DNA of 64,000 nucleotides from Cohnella rhizoplanae (GCF_948329515.1 NZ_CAOJCN010000006.1:226231-290230); one strand, 5' to 3'. Counted from the stretch's first letter, positions 23,986-33,341 are shown. Numbers and translations are program-made. The notes: a model not told the origin generated them from the letters alone.

Positions 23986-24166
23986 GCATTCTACCACAGC
24001 AGCAGACGGAAAAGATAGTCTATTTAGAATAATCAGTTTATATTTTTTGGAGAATAACCGGTCATGCCGATTGTCGGTCGAGCGAGCTCGCATTTATTCG
24101 TTCATTCATGCTCCAGGCGTGTAAAATATGGATATTGGCCAATCATGCACAAAGGAGGCGGCGGTC

Positions 24167-25030
24167 ATGATACGAATCGGATTGACGGGCTTCGGCGATC
24201 ACGAAGAGCTCTACGGCCGGACGAAGGCCGGCGAGCGGCTGCGCGAATACAGCAAGCACTTCGACATCGTGGAGATCGACAGCTCGTTCTACGCCGTACC
24301 GTCCGTGAAGAATACGGCGAAATGGACGGCGGACACGCCGGACGGCTTTCAGTTCGTCGTGAAGGCTTACCAGGGGATGACGGGACATCTTCGCGGCAAG
24401 AAAAACTATTTCGACGATGAAGAGAGCATGTACAAGGCATTCCACGAGGCGATCGCGCCGATGCGCGAGGCGGGCAAGCTTGCGGCTGCGCTGTTCCAAT
24501 ACCCGCCGTGGTTCGACTGCACCCGCGAGAACGTCGAACTGCTGCGCCGGACGCGGGCATATATGGGCGACGTGCCCTGCGCGCTGGAGCTGCGCAACCG
24601 GAGCTGGTATTCCCCCGCGTTCCGCGACAAGACGCTCGCTTTTATGAAGAAGGAATCGTGGATCCATACGGTCGTCGACGAACCGCAGGCGGGAGAAGGC
24701 TCGATCCCGATCGTCCCGGTCGCGACCAGCGGCGACATGACCTACGTGCGACTGCACGGCCGCAACGAAGGCGGCTGGCATGCGAGCGGACATCCCGAAT
24801 GGCGCAAGCTTCGCTACCTGTACCATTACGATGCCGAAGAGCTCGCCGAGTGGCGGGATCGCCTGCTGGCGCTTGAGAAGGACACCGGCGCGGTGTACGC
24901 GGTGTTCAACAACAACTCGGCCGGAGACGCGACGCCCAACGCCAAAGCGCTGATGGACATGCTGGCCGGCATGGCGCCGGACGCGGCCGCCGCCCGGGCG
25001 GACGAGCGGTATCCCGTATCGGCAATCTAG
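24167..25030 (+). CDS. DUF72 (YecE/YunF-like) family protein
   Basis: The 287-residue TIM-barrel-type protein matches DUF72: FDIVEIDSSFYAVPSVKNTAKWTADTP near residues 32-58, a LFQYPPWF block, ALELRNRSWY near 140 and YVRLHGRNEGGW near 195 followed by a late FNNNSAGDATPNA motif. The biochemical role of the family is unsettled. The ATG at 24167 has AAAGGAGG upstream with 8-nt spacing and replaces an ATG 39 bp earlier. Apart from the items listed, the 582-bp region before it holds no gene. Confidence 0.9.
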   Translation: MIRIGLTGFGDHEELYGRTKAGERLREYSKHFDIVEIDSSFYAVPSVKNTAKWTADTPDGFQFVVKAYQGMTGHLRGKKNYFDDEESMYKAFHEAIAPMREAGKLAAALFQYPPWFDCTRENVELLRRTRAYMGDVPCALELRNRSWYSPAFRDKTLAFMKKESWIHTVVDEPQAGEGSIPIVPVATSGDMTYVRLHGRNEGGWHASGHPEWRKLRYLYHYDAEELAEWRDRLLALEKDTGAVYAVFNNNSAGDATPNAKALMDMLAGMAPDAAAARADERYPVSAI

Positions 25031-25048
25031 TGAAGTCGGCCGTCCCTG

Positions 25049-25057
25049 TGGTATGAT
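25049..25057 (+). promoter_or_regulatory. Extended -10 promoter of the YvyF-like gene
   Basis: TGGTATGAT is a TGn-extended -10 located 46 bp before the TTG start of the YvyF-like gene and 19 bp after the DUF72 stop, giving a short leader. Confidence 0.5.
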
Positions 25058-25102
25058 AGACGCAACTACAGCGAGACGGGCGAGGGATGACATATTTCCG
25101 AA

Positions 25103-25498
25103 TTGCGCGTGGACCATTGCCCCGGATGCGGCAGGATCTATCAGATTAATCTCAGGCAGATGTGCGCCGCCTGTTCCGCCGCCGAGGATGCGCTGATGAA
25201 TCTCATGGAAAAAGAGCTCAGAAGCAATCGCAAGCTGACGACGGAGGAGCTCGCCGAGCGGGTGTCCGAGAAGCCGGAGACGATCCGGTCCTGGATCCGT
25301 AAAGGAAAGCTGAAGGTATACGATTATCCGAATCTGGCCGATGCGTGCGATCTGTGCCAGGCCCCGATCCGCAAAGGCAAACTGTGCACGAACTGCTCGA
25401 TGCGGATTAAGAGCGAGGTCGCGCACGTTTACGAGCAGGAACGGATTATGCAGGAGCGCAAGCGCAGGGAGAACAGCTTTTTGAACAAGCGCAAATAA
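25103..25498 (+). CDS. YvyF-like flagellar-operon zinc-ribbon protein
   Basis: The 131-residue product has CPGCGRIYQINLRQMCAAC at the N-terminus, a MerR/HTH-like middle (TTEELAERVSEKPETIRSWIRKGKL) and a second zinc ribbon CDLCQAPIRKGKLCTNC, followed by a charged tail. This is the layout of the YvyF/TIGR03826 family, encoded near flgM in Bacillus. No flagellar gene is adjacent here. Start choice is uncertain: TTG at 25103 has GAGGGA 15 nt away, whereas an in-frame ATT at 25094 has 6-nt spacing and would add SEL, giving an N-terminus closer to my recollection of family members. Confidence 0.8.
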   Translation: MRVDHCPGCGRIYQINLRQMCAACSAAEDALMNLMEKELRSNRKLTTEELAERVSEKPETIRSWIRKGKLKVYDYPNLADACDLCQAPIRKGKLCTNCSMRIKSEVAHVYEQERIMQERKRRENSFLNKRK

Positions 25499-25500
25499 AG

Positions 25501-25535
25501 AGGGAAGCCGCGGCGCGCCGCGGCCTCCCTTTTTT
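25501..25535. terminator. Bidirectional terminator between YvyF-like gene and CDF exporter
   Basis: AGGGAAGCCGCGG and CCGCGGCCTCCCT form a long GC-rich stem around a 4-nt loop, followed by TTTTTT on the plus strand. It lies between convergent genes. Confidence 0.85.
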
Positions 25536-25542
25536 GCTGTCG

Positions 25543-26634
25543 CTATACGGTAATCTCTCCGTGCCGGATGGCGCCGCTCTCGACCTGGATGGTCGCGTGG
25601 CCGATGCCGAAGCGGCCTTCGATCAGGGAGATCGCGCGCTGCAGCACGTCTTGGCACTGGACGCCTTCCTCGACGAGGATATGGCAGCTGAAGGAGTCGA
25701 GACCGGAGGTGATCGTCCAGATATGAAGGTCGTGGACGTCGCGGACGCCCGCGAGCGTGAGCAGCGCGGACCGGACCTCGTCGTGGTCGATGCCGGCCGG
25801 CGTGCCCTCCATCAGCACGTGGACGGTCTGCGAGATGACGAGCCATGCGCTGCGCAGAATCAGCACCGAGACGACGATCGAGATGATCGGGTCGGCGATA
25901 TACCAGCCGAACGCCCACATGAGGACGCCGGCCGCGATGGCGCCGACCGACCCGAGGGCGTCGCCGAGCACGTGCAGGTACGCGCTGCGCATGTTGACGT
26001 TGTTCTCCACGTCTCCCTGGCGCATGAGCGCCCAGGCGCTGGCGAGATTGGCGATCAGGCCTACCGCGGCGATCGCCATCATCGGGCCGCCGGACACCTC
26101 CGGCGGAGCGGCCATGCGGCCGACGGCCTCGTAGACGATAAAGCCTGCGATGACGAAGAGCGCGACGCCGTTGAACAGCGCGGCCAGAATCTCGAAGCGG
26201 TGGAAGCCGTAGGTCTTGTTCGCCGAGGCCGGGCGCGAGGCGAACCAGAGCGCCGCCAGGCTTAGCGCCAGCGCGCTCGTGTCGCTCAGCATGTGGCCCG
26301 AGTCGGAGAGCAGCGCGAGGCTGTCGGTGAGCAGGCCGCCGAAGAACTCCAGCAGCATGATGCCCGCCGTGATCGCCAGGGCGATCGTCAGTCCTCGGCG
26401 GTCGCCCTCCCGCCCATGGTGATGTCCGCCGATGCCGTGGTGATGGTGGCCGTGATGGGCGTGACCGTGCGAGCGATGCGAATGGCCGCCGTGGGCGTGC
26501 GAATGTCCGTGCGAATGATCGTGATCGTGCGCGTGCGAGCAAGACGCCGAATGCGCATGCGCGCCGTCCGGACCGCTCCCCCGAGCAGGATCGCCGAGCG
26601 GTTCGGCCGTCTGCCGTTCGTTGCGTTTGTCCAT
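25543..26634 (-). CDS. czcD: Cation diffusion facilitator (CzcD/ZitB-like zinc exporter)
   Basis: This 363-residue CDF antiporter exports Zn2+ and related divalent cations in exchange for protons. It has a long His/Gly-rich N-terminus (about residues 25-78, over 20 His, probably metal-binding), six transmembrane helices, the site-A metal motif SDSGHMLSD (helix 2) with HVLGDALGS (helix 5), and a C-terminal cytoplasmic ferredoxin-like domain (VHDLHIWTITSGLDSFSCH). An ArsR-type operator overlaps its promoter, which suggests metal induction. Confidence 0.93.
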   Translation of the reverse strand: MDKRNERQTAEPLGDPARGSGPDGAHAHSASCSHAHDHDHSHGHSHAHGGHSHRSHGHAHHGHHHHGIGGHHHGREGDRRGLTIALAITAGIMLLEFFGGLLTDSLALLSDSGHMLSDTSALALSLAALWFASRPASANKTYGFHRFEILAALFNGVALFVIAGFIVYEAVGRMAAPPEVSGGPMMAIAAVGLIANLASAWALMRQGDVENNVNMRSAYLHVLGDALGSVGAIAAGVLMWAFGWYIADPIISIVVSVLILRSAWLVISQTVHVLMEGTPAGIDHDEVRSALLTLAGVRDVHDLHIWTITSGLDSFSCHILVEEGVQCQDVLQRAISLIEGRFGIGHATIQVESGAIRHGEITV

Positions 26635-26669
26635 TGCCTTCAGCCCTTCCGTCTAGCGAGCGTTATAAC

Positions 26670-26716
26670 ATATGAATACTTGCTCATATTATAAAACGTT
26701 TATCCAAATTGTTCAA
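26670..26716 (-). promoter_or_regulatory. czcD promoter with ArsR/SmtB-type operator
   Basis: On the minus strand TTGAAC (26711-26716) and TATAAT (26688-26693) are exactly 17 bp apart. A 20-bp imperfect palindrome ATATGAATA-CT-TGCTCATAT (26670-26689) overlaps the -10 and start region. It matches the 12-2-12-like ATA(T)GAA/TTCATAT pattern bound by CzrA/SmtB zinc sensors. No arsR-type gene lies in the window, so the repressor would act in trans. Confidence 0.75.
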
Positions 26717-26856
26717 TGACGAAACGCGCTGGCGCGGGTCCGGTGCAGGCGGATTCGCTGGAAAGCGAGCAAGCAGGACGCACGGCTGAATAACCGGGGG
26801 CGAAGCGGGTATATAGTAGTATATGCCATAGCGGCTTATTGGAGGAGGCGATTGCC

Positions 26857-27291
26857 ATGAGCAGTCCGATGGAAGGCATCAAGAAAGAGATGGATAGCAT
26901 GAAAGGGCATATCGACGGCATCAAGTCCGACGTTCAGGATACGATCGGCAGCGTGAAGGATACCGTGACGGAAGCGAAGGATACCTTCAAGGGATGGAAG
27001 AAAAAAGACGAGGTCGGCATTATTCATAAAGAGGGCAACGCCTTCGTGGTACGCGAGAACGGCGAGCAGATCGGCGAGATTACGTTCATGCCGGACGGCG
27101 AGAACGTCTGGCTGCTGAACCATACGTACGTGTCGCCGGCTTACCGGGGCGGCGACATCGCCAGGCGGCTGCTCGCTAGAGTCGTCGAGGAGGCGCGGGC
27201 GGAGGGCAAAAAGATCGTGCCCGTCTGCTCCTATGCGCTCGTGCAGTTCAAGCGCAACGTGGAGTACGAGGACGTCTGGCAGCGGAATTAA
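26857..27291 (+). CDS. YidJ/NAT-like GNAT acetyltransferase with helical N-terminal extension
   Basis: The 144-residue product has an N-terminal stretch of about 50 residues with a heptad-like amphipathic pattern (MEGIKKEMDSMKGHIDGIKS and KDTVTEAKDTFKGW). It is followed by a compact GNAT domain of the YidJ/GTT1-like type (GEITFMPDGENVWLLNHTYV, YRGGDIARRLLARVVEEARA, IVPVCSYAL). Small NATs of this kind usually lack the extension. The ATG at 26857 with GGAGGAGG 8 nt upstream is preferred to one 18 bp earlier. The substrate is unknown. Confidence 0.8.
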   Translation: MSSPMEGIKKEMDSMKGHIDGIKSDVQDTIGSVKDTVTEAKDTFKGWKKKDEVGIIHKEGNAFVVRENGEQIGEITFMPDGENVWLLNHTYVSPAYRGGDIARRLLARVVEEARAEGKKIVPVCSYALVQFKRNVEYEDVWQRN

Positions 27292-27321
27292 CGCGATTCG
27301 GCGCCGGGCAGCAGCAGGCGC

Positions 27322-27361
27322 AGAAGCGTACCGCAGGCACGTTGCGGACGCTTCTTTTTTT
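27322..27361 (+). terminator. Intrinsic terminator after the small GNAT gene
   Basis: AGAAGCGT and ACGCTTCT enclose an internally paired CCGCA...TGCGG loop and are followed by a long T run. It also faces the convergent AraC gene. Confidence 0.85.
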
Positions 27362-27373
27362 GCGCCCGGTCAA

Positions 27374-28150
27374 TTAGGAATAGGAAGATTTGCGATACGC
27401 GCCAGGACTCATGCCCGTCTCGCGCTTGAACTGGCTGCAGAATTGAGAATCGCCGGCGAAGCCGCAGTTCGCGGCGATCTCGGCCATGCCGAGCTTCGTT
27501 CCGCGGAGCAGCGCCCGGGCATGCCCGATCCGCCTGCATAGGACGTATCTGCCCGGAGACATGCCCGTCTGCTCCTTGAACAAATGACGATACCGGTCGA
27601 AGCTGTAGCCGGCCATGGCCGCCAGCGCATGGAAGTCCACCCGCTGATGGAAGTTTTCGTTCATATAGTTAAGCGCATAACGGAACTTCTCCTCCGCGTG
27701 CGTCGTCGCGTCCTCGCCCCGCGGCCTGCGGCGCTGCAGCACCAGCACGAGCTCGGACGTCAGCAGATCGAGCATATCCATGTAGGCCTCCTCTTTGTTC
27801 CGCATTTCCTTGGCCATTTTGAGCAGCAGCGGCAGGAGGGGCTCCATGGCGTTGTCTTCGTCCGAGGGAGGCTTGTCCGAAAAGACGCCTTCGGGCAGCG
27901 GCGTATCCCGCATCGGGGCGAAGCCAAGGCAAAGGACCTCGGTCTCCGCCTCGTGGCGCTCGTCGTGCCTCGTGCCGGGGCGGATCAACGCATACTCGCC
28001 CTCGCGGTATTCGTAATTGCGATCGCCGATCCGCGTCCTGCCGCGGCCCTTCGCATAATAGACCAGCTCGTAGCAGCCGTGCCGATGCGTGTTCACGCCG
28101 CCGCCCGGCTCGTGCCGCGCGGGGAACAAGAATTCAAGCCGTGCGCTCAA
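27374..28150 (-). CDS. AraC-family transcriptional regulator
   Basis: The 258-residue regulator has an N-terminal cupin sensor (HRHGCYELVYYAKGRGRTRI, IRPGTRHDERH) and a C-terminal pair of helix-turn-helix motifs (VDFHALAAMAGYSFDRYRHL; EIAANCGFAGDSQFCSQFKR, ending FKRETGMSPGAYR). The start is a TTG at 28150 with GGGAGGG upstream. It is divergent from the nucleoside hydrolase gene, so that gene and its own promoter are the likely targets. The His-rich cupin suggests a small metabolite ligand. Confidence 0.88.
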   Translation of the reverse strand: MSARLEFLFPARHEPGGGVNTHRHGCYELVYYAKGRGRTRIGDRNYEYREGEYALIRPGTRHDERHEAETEVLCLGFAPMRDTPLPEGVFSDKPPSDEDNAMEPLLPLLLKMAKEMRNKEEAYMDMLDLLTSELVLVLQRRRPRGEDATTHAEEKFRYALNYMNENFHQRVDFHALAAMAGYSFDRYRHLFKEQTGMSPGRYVLCRRIGHARALLRGTKLGMAEIAANCGFAGDSQFCSQFKRETGMSPGAYRKSSYS

Positions 28151-28307
28151 GCGTCTCCCTCCCTTCGAATTCAGCCAAATCGTGATATAAACCGGCCGGA
28201 TCGGTATACGACCGGACAGGCGCGATATATATAATTTAAATCAAATCTTACCATAAGCCATCGCTTCCATCAGCCAAATTCGAACATCGTGAAGGAGAAT
28301 GCGACAA

Positions 28308-29243
28308 ATGCCGAAGACGTGGACATCGATGACGCAGGAACGCCGGACCGCCCTGCTCGCGCATCCCGGAAAAAAAGTATCCATCGTGCTCGATACGGAT
28401 ACCTACAACGAGATCGACGATCAGTTCGCGCTGATCTACGCGCTGCGCTCGCCCGAATCCGTGGAGGTCGAGGCCGTCCATGCCGCGCCGTTCCACAACG
28501 AGCTGTCCGACGGTCCGGCCGACGGCATGGAGAAGAGCTACCGGGAAATTCTGAAAATCCGGACGCTGGCCGGGCGGGAGGACCTGCCCGTATACCGGGG
28601 ATCCACGGCCTATCTGCCCGGTCCGGAGACGCCGGTCGAGAGCGAGGCGGCCCGGGATCTTATTCGACGAGCATTGGCGCGAGGCGAGGACGACCCGCTC
28701 TATGTCGTCGCGATCGGCGCGATCACCAACGTCGCGTCGGCGCTGCTGCTCGAGCCCGCGATCGCGGACCGGATCGTGCTGGTCTGGCTCGGCGGGCATG
28801 CGTTTCATTGGAAGGATACGCGGGAGTTCAATCTCGCGCAGGACGCGCACGCGGCTCGCGTCGCGTTCGATTCGGGCGTACCGCTCGTTCTGCTGCCCTG
28901 CATGGGCGTCGTGTCGCATCTGACGACGACGCTGTCCGAGGTGAGGGATCACGTCAAGGACAAGGGGGCGCTCGGATCCTATTTGTACGAAACGTTCCGG
29001 GCATGCATGGACGATCACGTCGGGCGCTCGCGCGTCATCTGGGACATGACCGCGATCGCCTGGCTCATCCGGCCGGCGTGGTGCCCGAGCGAGCTCGCGC
29101 CAAGTCCGCTGGTAACGGATGACTGCCGCTGGGCGACGGCGCCCGGCCGGCACGAGATCCGATACGTCTCGCATGTCGACCGCGACGCGATCTTCTCCGA
29201 TCTGTTCGCCAAGCTTGGCCGGGCGAGCGGCCGCGAAGCCTGA
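28308..29243 (+). CDS. Inosine/uridine-preferring nucleoside hydrolase family protein
   Basis: The 311-residue protein carries the calcium-binding signature VLDTDTYNEIDDQFAL near residues 27-42, corresponding to the family DTDxxxDDxxA, then VVAIGAITNVASAL and the IWDMTAIAWL region with the late Asp ligand. Members hydrolyse the N-glycosidic bond of nucleosides to ribose and base. The ATG at 28308 with GAAGGAG 9-10 nt upstream was preferred over 28299, which is too close to it. It is probably controlled by the divergent AraC regulator. A terminator follows. Confidence 0.88.
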   Translation: MPKTWTSMTQERRTALLAHPGKKVSIVLDTDTYNEIDDQFALIYALRSPESVEVEAVHAAPFHNELSDGPADGMEKSYREILKIRTLAGREDLPVYRGSTAYLPGPETPVESEAARDLIRRALARGEDDPLYVVAIGAITNVASALLLEPAIADRIVLVWLGGHAFHWKDTREFNLAQDAHAARVAFDSGVPLVLLPCMGVVSHLTTTLSEVRDHVKDKGALGSYLYETFRACMDDHVGRSRVIWDMTAIAWLIRPAWCPSELAPSPLVTDDCRWATAPGRHEIRYVSHVDRDAIFSDLFAKLGRASGREA

Positions 29244-29272
29244 GGATGCGGTTTGCCGTATATTTGAACGAT

Positions 29273-29309
29273 ATCCCCTTCGCGCAGGATGCGGCGAAGG
29301 GGATTTTTT
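29273..29309 (+). terminator. Terminator of the nucleoside hydrolase gene
   Basis: ATCCCCTTCGC (29273-29283) pairs with GCGAAGGGGAT (29294-29304), then TTTTTT. The 16 bp starting at 29262, TTTGAACGATATCCCC, recur at 33390. Confidence 0.9.
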
Positions 29310-29390
29310 GATGGTGCAGGCAGAAGGGTTTCTTCGAATGAGAGTGCAAGTTGGGCTGCGACAAGTGGGAATTTCCGATAGTCGGTTATT

Positions 29391-29407
29391 GGTCAGAAAA
29401 GGTCAAT
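29391..29407 (+). promoter_or_regulatory. Upstream CtsR-like heptad repeat
   Basis: GGTCAGA-AAA-GGTCAAT fits the CtsR direct heptad pattern GGTCAAA-N3-GGTCAAA. It lies about 107 bp upstream of the second, promoter-overlapping box and may serve an additional upstream promoter or cooperative repression. Confidence 0.65.
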
Positions 29408-29476
29408 AACGCCTCCTCTGTTGCTCTTCAGCGTTCCGGACGGCCGTAAATCGCCTTAAACGATCGATTATCGCCT

Positions 29477-29530
29477 TTGGCGAACGCGTGTCAGGGGCGT
29501 ATAATGATCTTAAGGTCAGATAAGGTCAGA
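29477..29530 (+). promoter_or_regulatory. Sigma-A promoter with CtsR operator for cbpA-clpB
   Basis: TTGGCG (29477-29482), 17 bp, TATAAT (29500-29505). Starting 8 bp after the -10 is GGTCAGA-TAA-GGTCAGA (29514-29530), a direct heptad repeat of the CtsR type placed over the transcription start. CtsR represses clp genes in many Bacillota until heat or protein-folding stress inactivates it. No ctsR gene lies in the window. Confidence 0.88.
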
Positions 29531-29559
29531 ACTAATCCGCCCGGGGGAGGCGTTGTGCC

Positions 29560-30564
29560 ATGACATTCGGCAATCCGTATGAAGCGCTCGGCGTCGGCAA
29601 GGATGCTTCCAAGCAAGAGATCAAGAAGGCCTATCAGAAGTTGGCCAAGAAGTGGCATCCCGACGTCAACAAAGCCCCCGAGGCCGAATCGAAGTTTAAA
29701 GAAATCGCGGAGGCTTACGATATTCTGAGCCATGACGACAAGCGGGAAGCTTACGAAGAGGAGCTGCGATATGCCGCCATGCGACGAGGCGAATACGCGG
29801 GACGAGCGGGAAGCGGCCGGTATGGTGAAGGCGCGCAGGATAGCGGTGCCTGGGGCCGGAGCGGCCAGAGAGCGTCAGGACTGACGGAGGAGGAGCTGTA
29901 CGACATGCTCTTCGGAAGAGGCGGCGGGATCGACGGCTTCTCCGGCATGGGCGGCTTCGCGGGCATGGGCGGCGGCTTCGGCGGCGCGTCGGCACGAGAC
30001 GATGGGGGCTTCGACCCTTATAGCGAAGGGACCGGAACGCGGCATGCCCGTCTGGACGTGACGCTGGAGCAAGCCTGGCATGGCGCCAAGGTCCATGTGA
30101 AAATCGGTGCCAAAGACATCGCGCTGCGCGTCCCCGAACGCATGGCCGACGGCACCGTCATCCGGCTGAAGGGCGACGGCGCGAACGGATTCCGGGAAGG
30201 CGAAGCGCTGCTGATCGAGCTGGCCGTCGCGCCCGACGCCTCGTATGCGATCGGCGATGACGGAGATCTCCGGGCGACGCTGCAGGCCGCGCCTTGGCAG
30301 GCGGTACTCGGCGGAGAGGCGCGCGTGCGCCTGCCCGACGGCGGGCAGGCGAAGCTGCGGATTCCGCCCGGCTTCCCCGCGGGCAAGCAGCTGCGCATTC
30401 CCGGCAAGGGATTGCGCCGCCGGGACGGCGGATACGGGGACATTCTGTTCGACGTGGAGATCGTCGTCGGCGCGAACCCGAGCCCGGCGGAGCGGGAGCT
30501 CTACCGCCGACTGGCGGAGAGCAGCGATTTCCAAGCCGGCGTCAAGACGCGCCTGGCAGACTGA
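29560..30564 (+). CDS. CbpA-type DnaJ co-chaperone
   Basis: The 334-residue type II J-protein has an N-terminal J-domain with HPD ([20 protein letters not shown]), a Gly/Phe-rich linker (about 125-150, [12 protein letters not shown]) and two C-terminal substrate-binding domains ([15 protein letters not shown], then [18 protein letters not shown]) without the DnaJ zinc finger. It recruits DnaK and delivers substrates. GGGGGAGG precedes the ATG. It lies between a CtsR-controlled promoter and clpB, so it is probably an accessory partner for ClpB disaggregation. Confidence 0.9.
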   Translation: MTFGNPYEALGVGKDASKQEIKKAYQKLAKKWHPDVNKAPEAESKFKEIAEAYDILSHDDKREAYEEELRYAAMRRGEYAGRAGSGRYGEGAQDSGAWGRSGQRASGLTEEELYDMLFGRGGGIDGFSGMGGFAGMGGGFGGASARDDGGFDPYSEGTGTRHARLDVTLEQAWHGAKVHVKIGAKDIALRVPERMADGTVIRLKGDGANGFREGEALLIELAVAPDASYAIGDDGDLRATLQAAPWQAVLGGEARVRLPDGGQAKLRIPPGFPAGKQLRIPGKGLRRRDGGYGDILFDVEIVVGANPSPAERELYRRLAESSDFQAGVKTRLAD

Positions 30565-30654
30565 CGACGGCGCCAATGGCAAAGACTCGATGAATAATAG
30601 CATCGATTCGGGGCAAGCAGGACATCATTTTATACGACAAGGGGAGATGAACCT

Positions 30655-33318
30655 ATGGACTTCAACAAATATACGCAGAAACTCCAGGAGGCCGTAGCGG
30701 GGGCGCAGTCGCTGGCCGGCGCGAGCGGGCATCCGGAGATCGATTCGCTGCATCTGCTGGCCGCGCTGCTGAAGCAGCAGGACGGCTTGCTGCCCAGATT
30801 GCTGCAGCGGGCTGACATTCGGCCGGCCGAGGCGGACCGGCAGGCGATGAACCGGCTCATGAAGCGGCCGCGCGTCGGCGGCTCGGATACGGTCAAACGC
30901 TATGCTGCGCCGGCGCTCGTGGCCGTGCTGGAGCAGGCGGAGCGCGAAGCCGCCGCCATGGCGGACGAATATGTGGCCGTCGAGCACGCGGTGCTGGCGA
31001 TGGCATCGGCGCCGAGGGACGGCAATCGCGACGTGCGCGAGCTGTTCGACGGCTTTGGGCTGACGCGCGAGCGACTGCTGGCGGTGCTCAAGGAGATCCG
31101 CGGCCATCAGCGCGTGACCAGCAGGGAACCGGAGGCGACCTACGAGGTGCTGGAGAAGTACGGGCGGGACCTCGTCGCAGAGGTGCGTGCCGGCAAGGTC
31201 GATCCGGTCATCGGCAGGGACGGCGAGATCCGCCGGGTGATCCGCATCCTTTCGCGCAAAACCAAAAATAATCCGGTGCTGATCGGGGAGCCCGGCGTCG
31301 GGAAGACGGCCATCGTCGAGGGGCTGGCGCAGCGGATCGTGCGAAAAGACGTGCCGGAGGGTCTGAAGGACAAGACCGTGTTCTCGCTCGACATGAGCGC
31401 GCTCGTCGCGGGCGCGAAGTATCGCGGCGAATTCGAGGAACGGCTCCAGGCCGTGCTGAAGGAAGTGAAGGAGAGCGACGGCCGGATCATCCTCTTCATC
31501 GACGAGCTGCACACGATCGTGGGCGCGGGCAAGACCGAAGGCGCGATGGACGCGGGCAATATGCTGAAGCCGATGCTGGCGCGGGGCGAGCTGCACTGTA
31601 TCGGGGCGACGACGCTCGACGAATACCGGACTTATATCGAGAAAGACCCGGCGCTCGAGCGCAGGTTCCAGCAGGTGTTGGTCAGCGAGCCGAACGTCGA
31701 GGATACGATCTCCATTCTCCGCGGCTTAAAGGAGCGGTTCGAGCTTCACCACGGCGTCAAAATTCACGACAGCGCCCTTGTGGCGGCGGGTACTTTGTCC
31801 AATCGCTATATCGCGGACCGCTTCTTGCCGGACAAGGCGATCGATCTGGTCGACGAATCCTGCGCGATGATCCGCACGGAGATCGACTCGATGCCGGGCG
31901 AGATGGATGAGGTCATGCGGCGCATGATGCAGATGGAGATCGAAGAGGCCGCGCTAAAAAAAGAATCCGACGAAGCGAGCAGGCGGCGGCTGGAGGCGCT
32001 GCAGCGAGAGCTCGCGGATCTCAAGGAGAAGCATCTCGGCATGATGGCGCGATGGGAGAAGGAGAAGGCGGCGATCCAGGGCGTCCGCGACCTGCAGAAG
32101 CGGCTGGAGCAGGCGCGCAAGGAACTGGTCGACGCGCAGGAAGAATACGATCTGAATCGTTCGGCCGAGCTGAGCTACGGCATTATCCCCGACCTGGAGC
32201 GTCAGCTCAAGGCGGCGGAGGAGGCGGCCGAGCAGGACGGCGAGTCTCGCCTGCTGCGGGAGTCGGTGACCGAGGAGGAGATCGCCGACATCGTGTCGCG
32301 CTGGACCGGGATACCGGTGAAGCGGCTAGTGGAGGGCGAGCGCGACAAGCTGCTGCGGTTGGAGGAGACGCTGCATGAGCGCGTAGTCGGGCAGGAGGAG
32401 GCCGTCGGCCTTGTCGCCGATGCGGTACTGCGGGCGCGGGCGGGCATTCAGGATCCGAACCGGCCGATCGGCTCGTTCCTGTTCCTCGGGCCGACGGGGG
32501 TCGGCAAGACCGAGCTGGCCAAGGCGCTGGCCGCCACGCTGTTCGACCGGGAGGATGGCATGATCCGGATCGACATGTCGGAGTATATGGAAAAGCACAG
32601 CGTGTCGCGTCTGGTGGGGGCGCCTCCCGGATACGTGGGTTACGAGGAAGGCGGCCAGTTGACGGAAGCCGTGCGCAGACAGCCTTACACCGTCGTGCTG
32701 CTCGACGAGGTCGAAAAGGCGCATCCGGACGTATTCAACGTACTGCTGCAGCTCCTTGACGACGGACGTTTGACGGACTCGCAGGGACGCGTCGTCGATT
32801 TCAAGAACACGATCGTCATCATGACGTCGAATATCGGCTCGCCGCATCTCCTGCAGGGCGCGGACGCAGGCGGCGACATCGTGCCGGCGGTGCGCGACCG
32901 GGTGATGAAGGAGCTGACCGGCCACTTCCGGCCCGAGTTTCTGAACCGCGTGGACGACATCGTCCTGTTCAAGCCGCTGTCCATCGTCGAGATCGAAGCG
33001 ATCGTGCGCAAGCTGGCGCGCAGACTCGGCGAGCGGCTGGCGGAGCGCGACATCGACCTGCGGCTGACGGATGCGGCGATCCGGTTCATCGCGCGGGAAG
33101 GCTTCGATCCCGTATACGGGGCGCGGCCGCTCAAGCGGTTCATCCAGCGCCACCTCGAGACGCGCGTAGCGAGAGCGCTGATCGCCGGCTCGGCGCCGGA
33201 AGGCTCCGCGATGACCGTCGACGAGGCGGACGGCGCCCTGTCGGTGGAGATCCTTCCGGCAGATTCGTCTGATAACGGCGCAGACCGGCCTGCCGCCGAG
33301 CGGCTCCAGCCCGTCTGA
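30655..33318 (+). CDS. clpB: ATP-dependent disaggregase ClpB
   Basis: The 887-residue Hsp100 has a Clp N-domain (1-145), NBD1 with GEPGVGKT near 212 and [13 protein letters not shown], a coiled-coil M-domain (about 410-530) that defines ClpB rather than ClpC, NBD2 with GPTGVGKT near 610 and the arginine-finger region [12 protein letters not shown], and a C-terminal D2-small domain. It rescues aggregated proteins with DnaK/DnaJ. GACAAGGGGAGATG precedes the ATG. It is 90 bp downstream of the cbpA-type gene and likely co-transcribed from the CtsR-regulated promoter; the gap contains a small TCGATG/CATCGA hairpin. Confidence 0.95.
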   Translation: MDFNKYTQKLQEAVAGAQSLAGASGHPEIDSLHLLAALLKQQDGLLPRLLQRADIRPAEADRQAMNRLMKRPRVGGSDTVKRYAAPALVAVLEQAEREAAAMADEYVAVEHAVLAMASAPRDGNRDVRELFDGFGLTRERLLAVLKEIRGHQRVTSREPEATYEVLEKYGRDLVAEVRAGKVDPVIGRDGEIRRVIRILSRKTKNNPVLIGEPGVGKTAIVEGLAQRIVRKDVPEGLKDKTVFSLDMSALVAGAKYRGEFEERLQAVLKEVKESDGRIILFIDELHTIVGAGKTEGAMDAGNMLKPMLARGELHCIGATTLDEYRTYIEKDPALERRFQQVLVSEPNVEDTISILRGLKERFELHHGVKIHDSALVAAGTLSNRYIADRFLPDKAIDLVDESCAMIRTEIDSMPGEMDEVMRRMMQMEIEEAALKKESDEASRRRLEALQRELADLKEKHLGMMARWEKEKAAIQGVRDLQKRLEQARKELVDAQEEYDLNRSAELSYGIIPDLERQLKAAEEAAEQDGESRLLRESVTEEEIADIVSRWTGIPVKRLVEGERDKLLRLEETLHERVVGQEEAVGLVADAVLRARAGIQDPNRPIGSFLFLGPTGVGKTELAKALAATLFDREDGMIRIDMSEYMEKHSVSRLVGAPPGYVGYEEGGQLTEAVRRQPYTVVLLDEVEKAHPDVFNVLLQLLDDGRLTDSQGRVVDFKNTIVIMTSNIGSPHLLQGADAGGDIVPAVRDRVMKELTGHFRPEFLNRVDDIVLFKPLSIVEIEAIVRKLARRLGERLAERDIDLRLTDAAIRFIAREGFDPVYGARPLKRFIQRHLETRVARALIAGSAPEGSAMTVDEADGALSVEILPADSSDNGADRPAAERLQPV

Positions 33319-33341
33319 TACTTGAATTGAGATCGACGAGG

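Noticed and set aside
23941..23990. Small protein started after AAAGGAGGTG on the minus strand
   Set aside because: The only start at proper spacing is ATT. The ATG-started 25-codon frame begins before the ribosome site. The region was kept as a candidate RNA instead.
30588..30608. Terminator between cbpA and clpB
   Set aside because: The TCGATG/CATCGA hairpin has only 6 bp and no T-tract, so clpB is still considered part of the operon.
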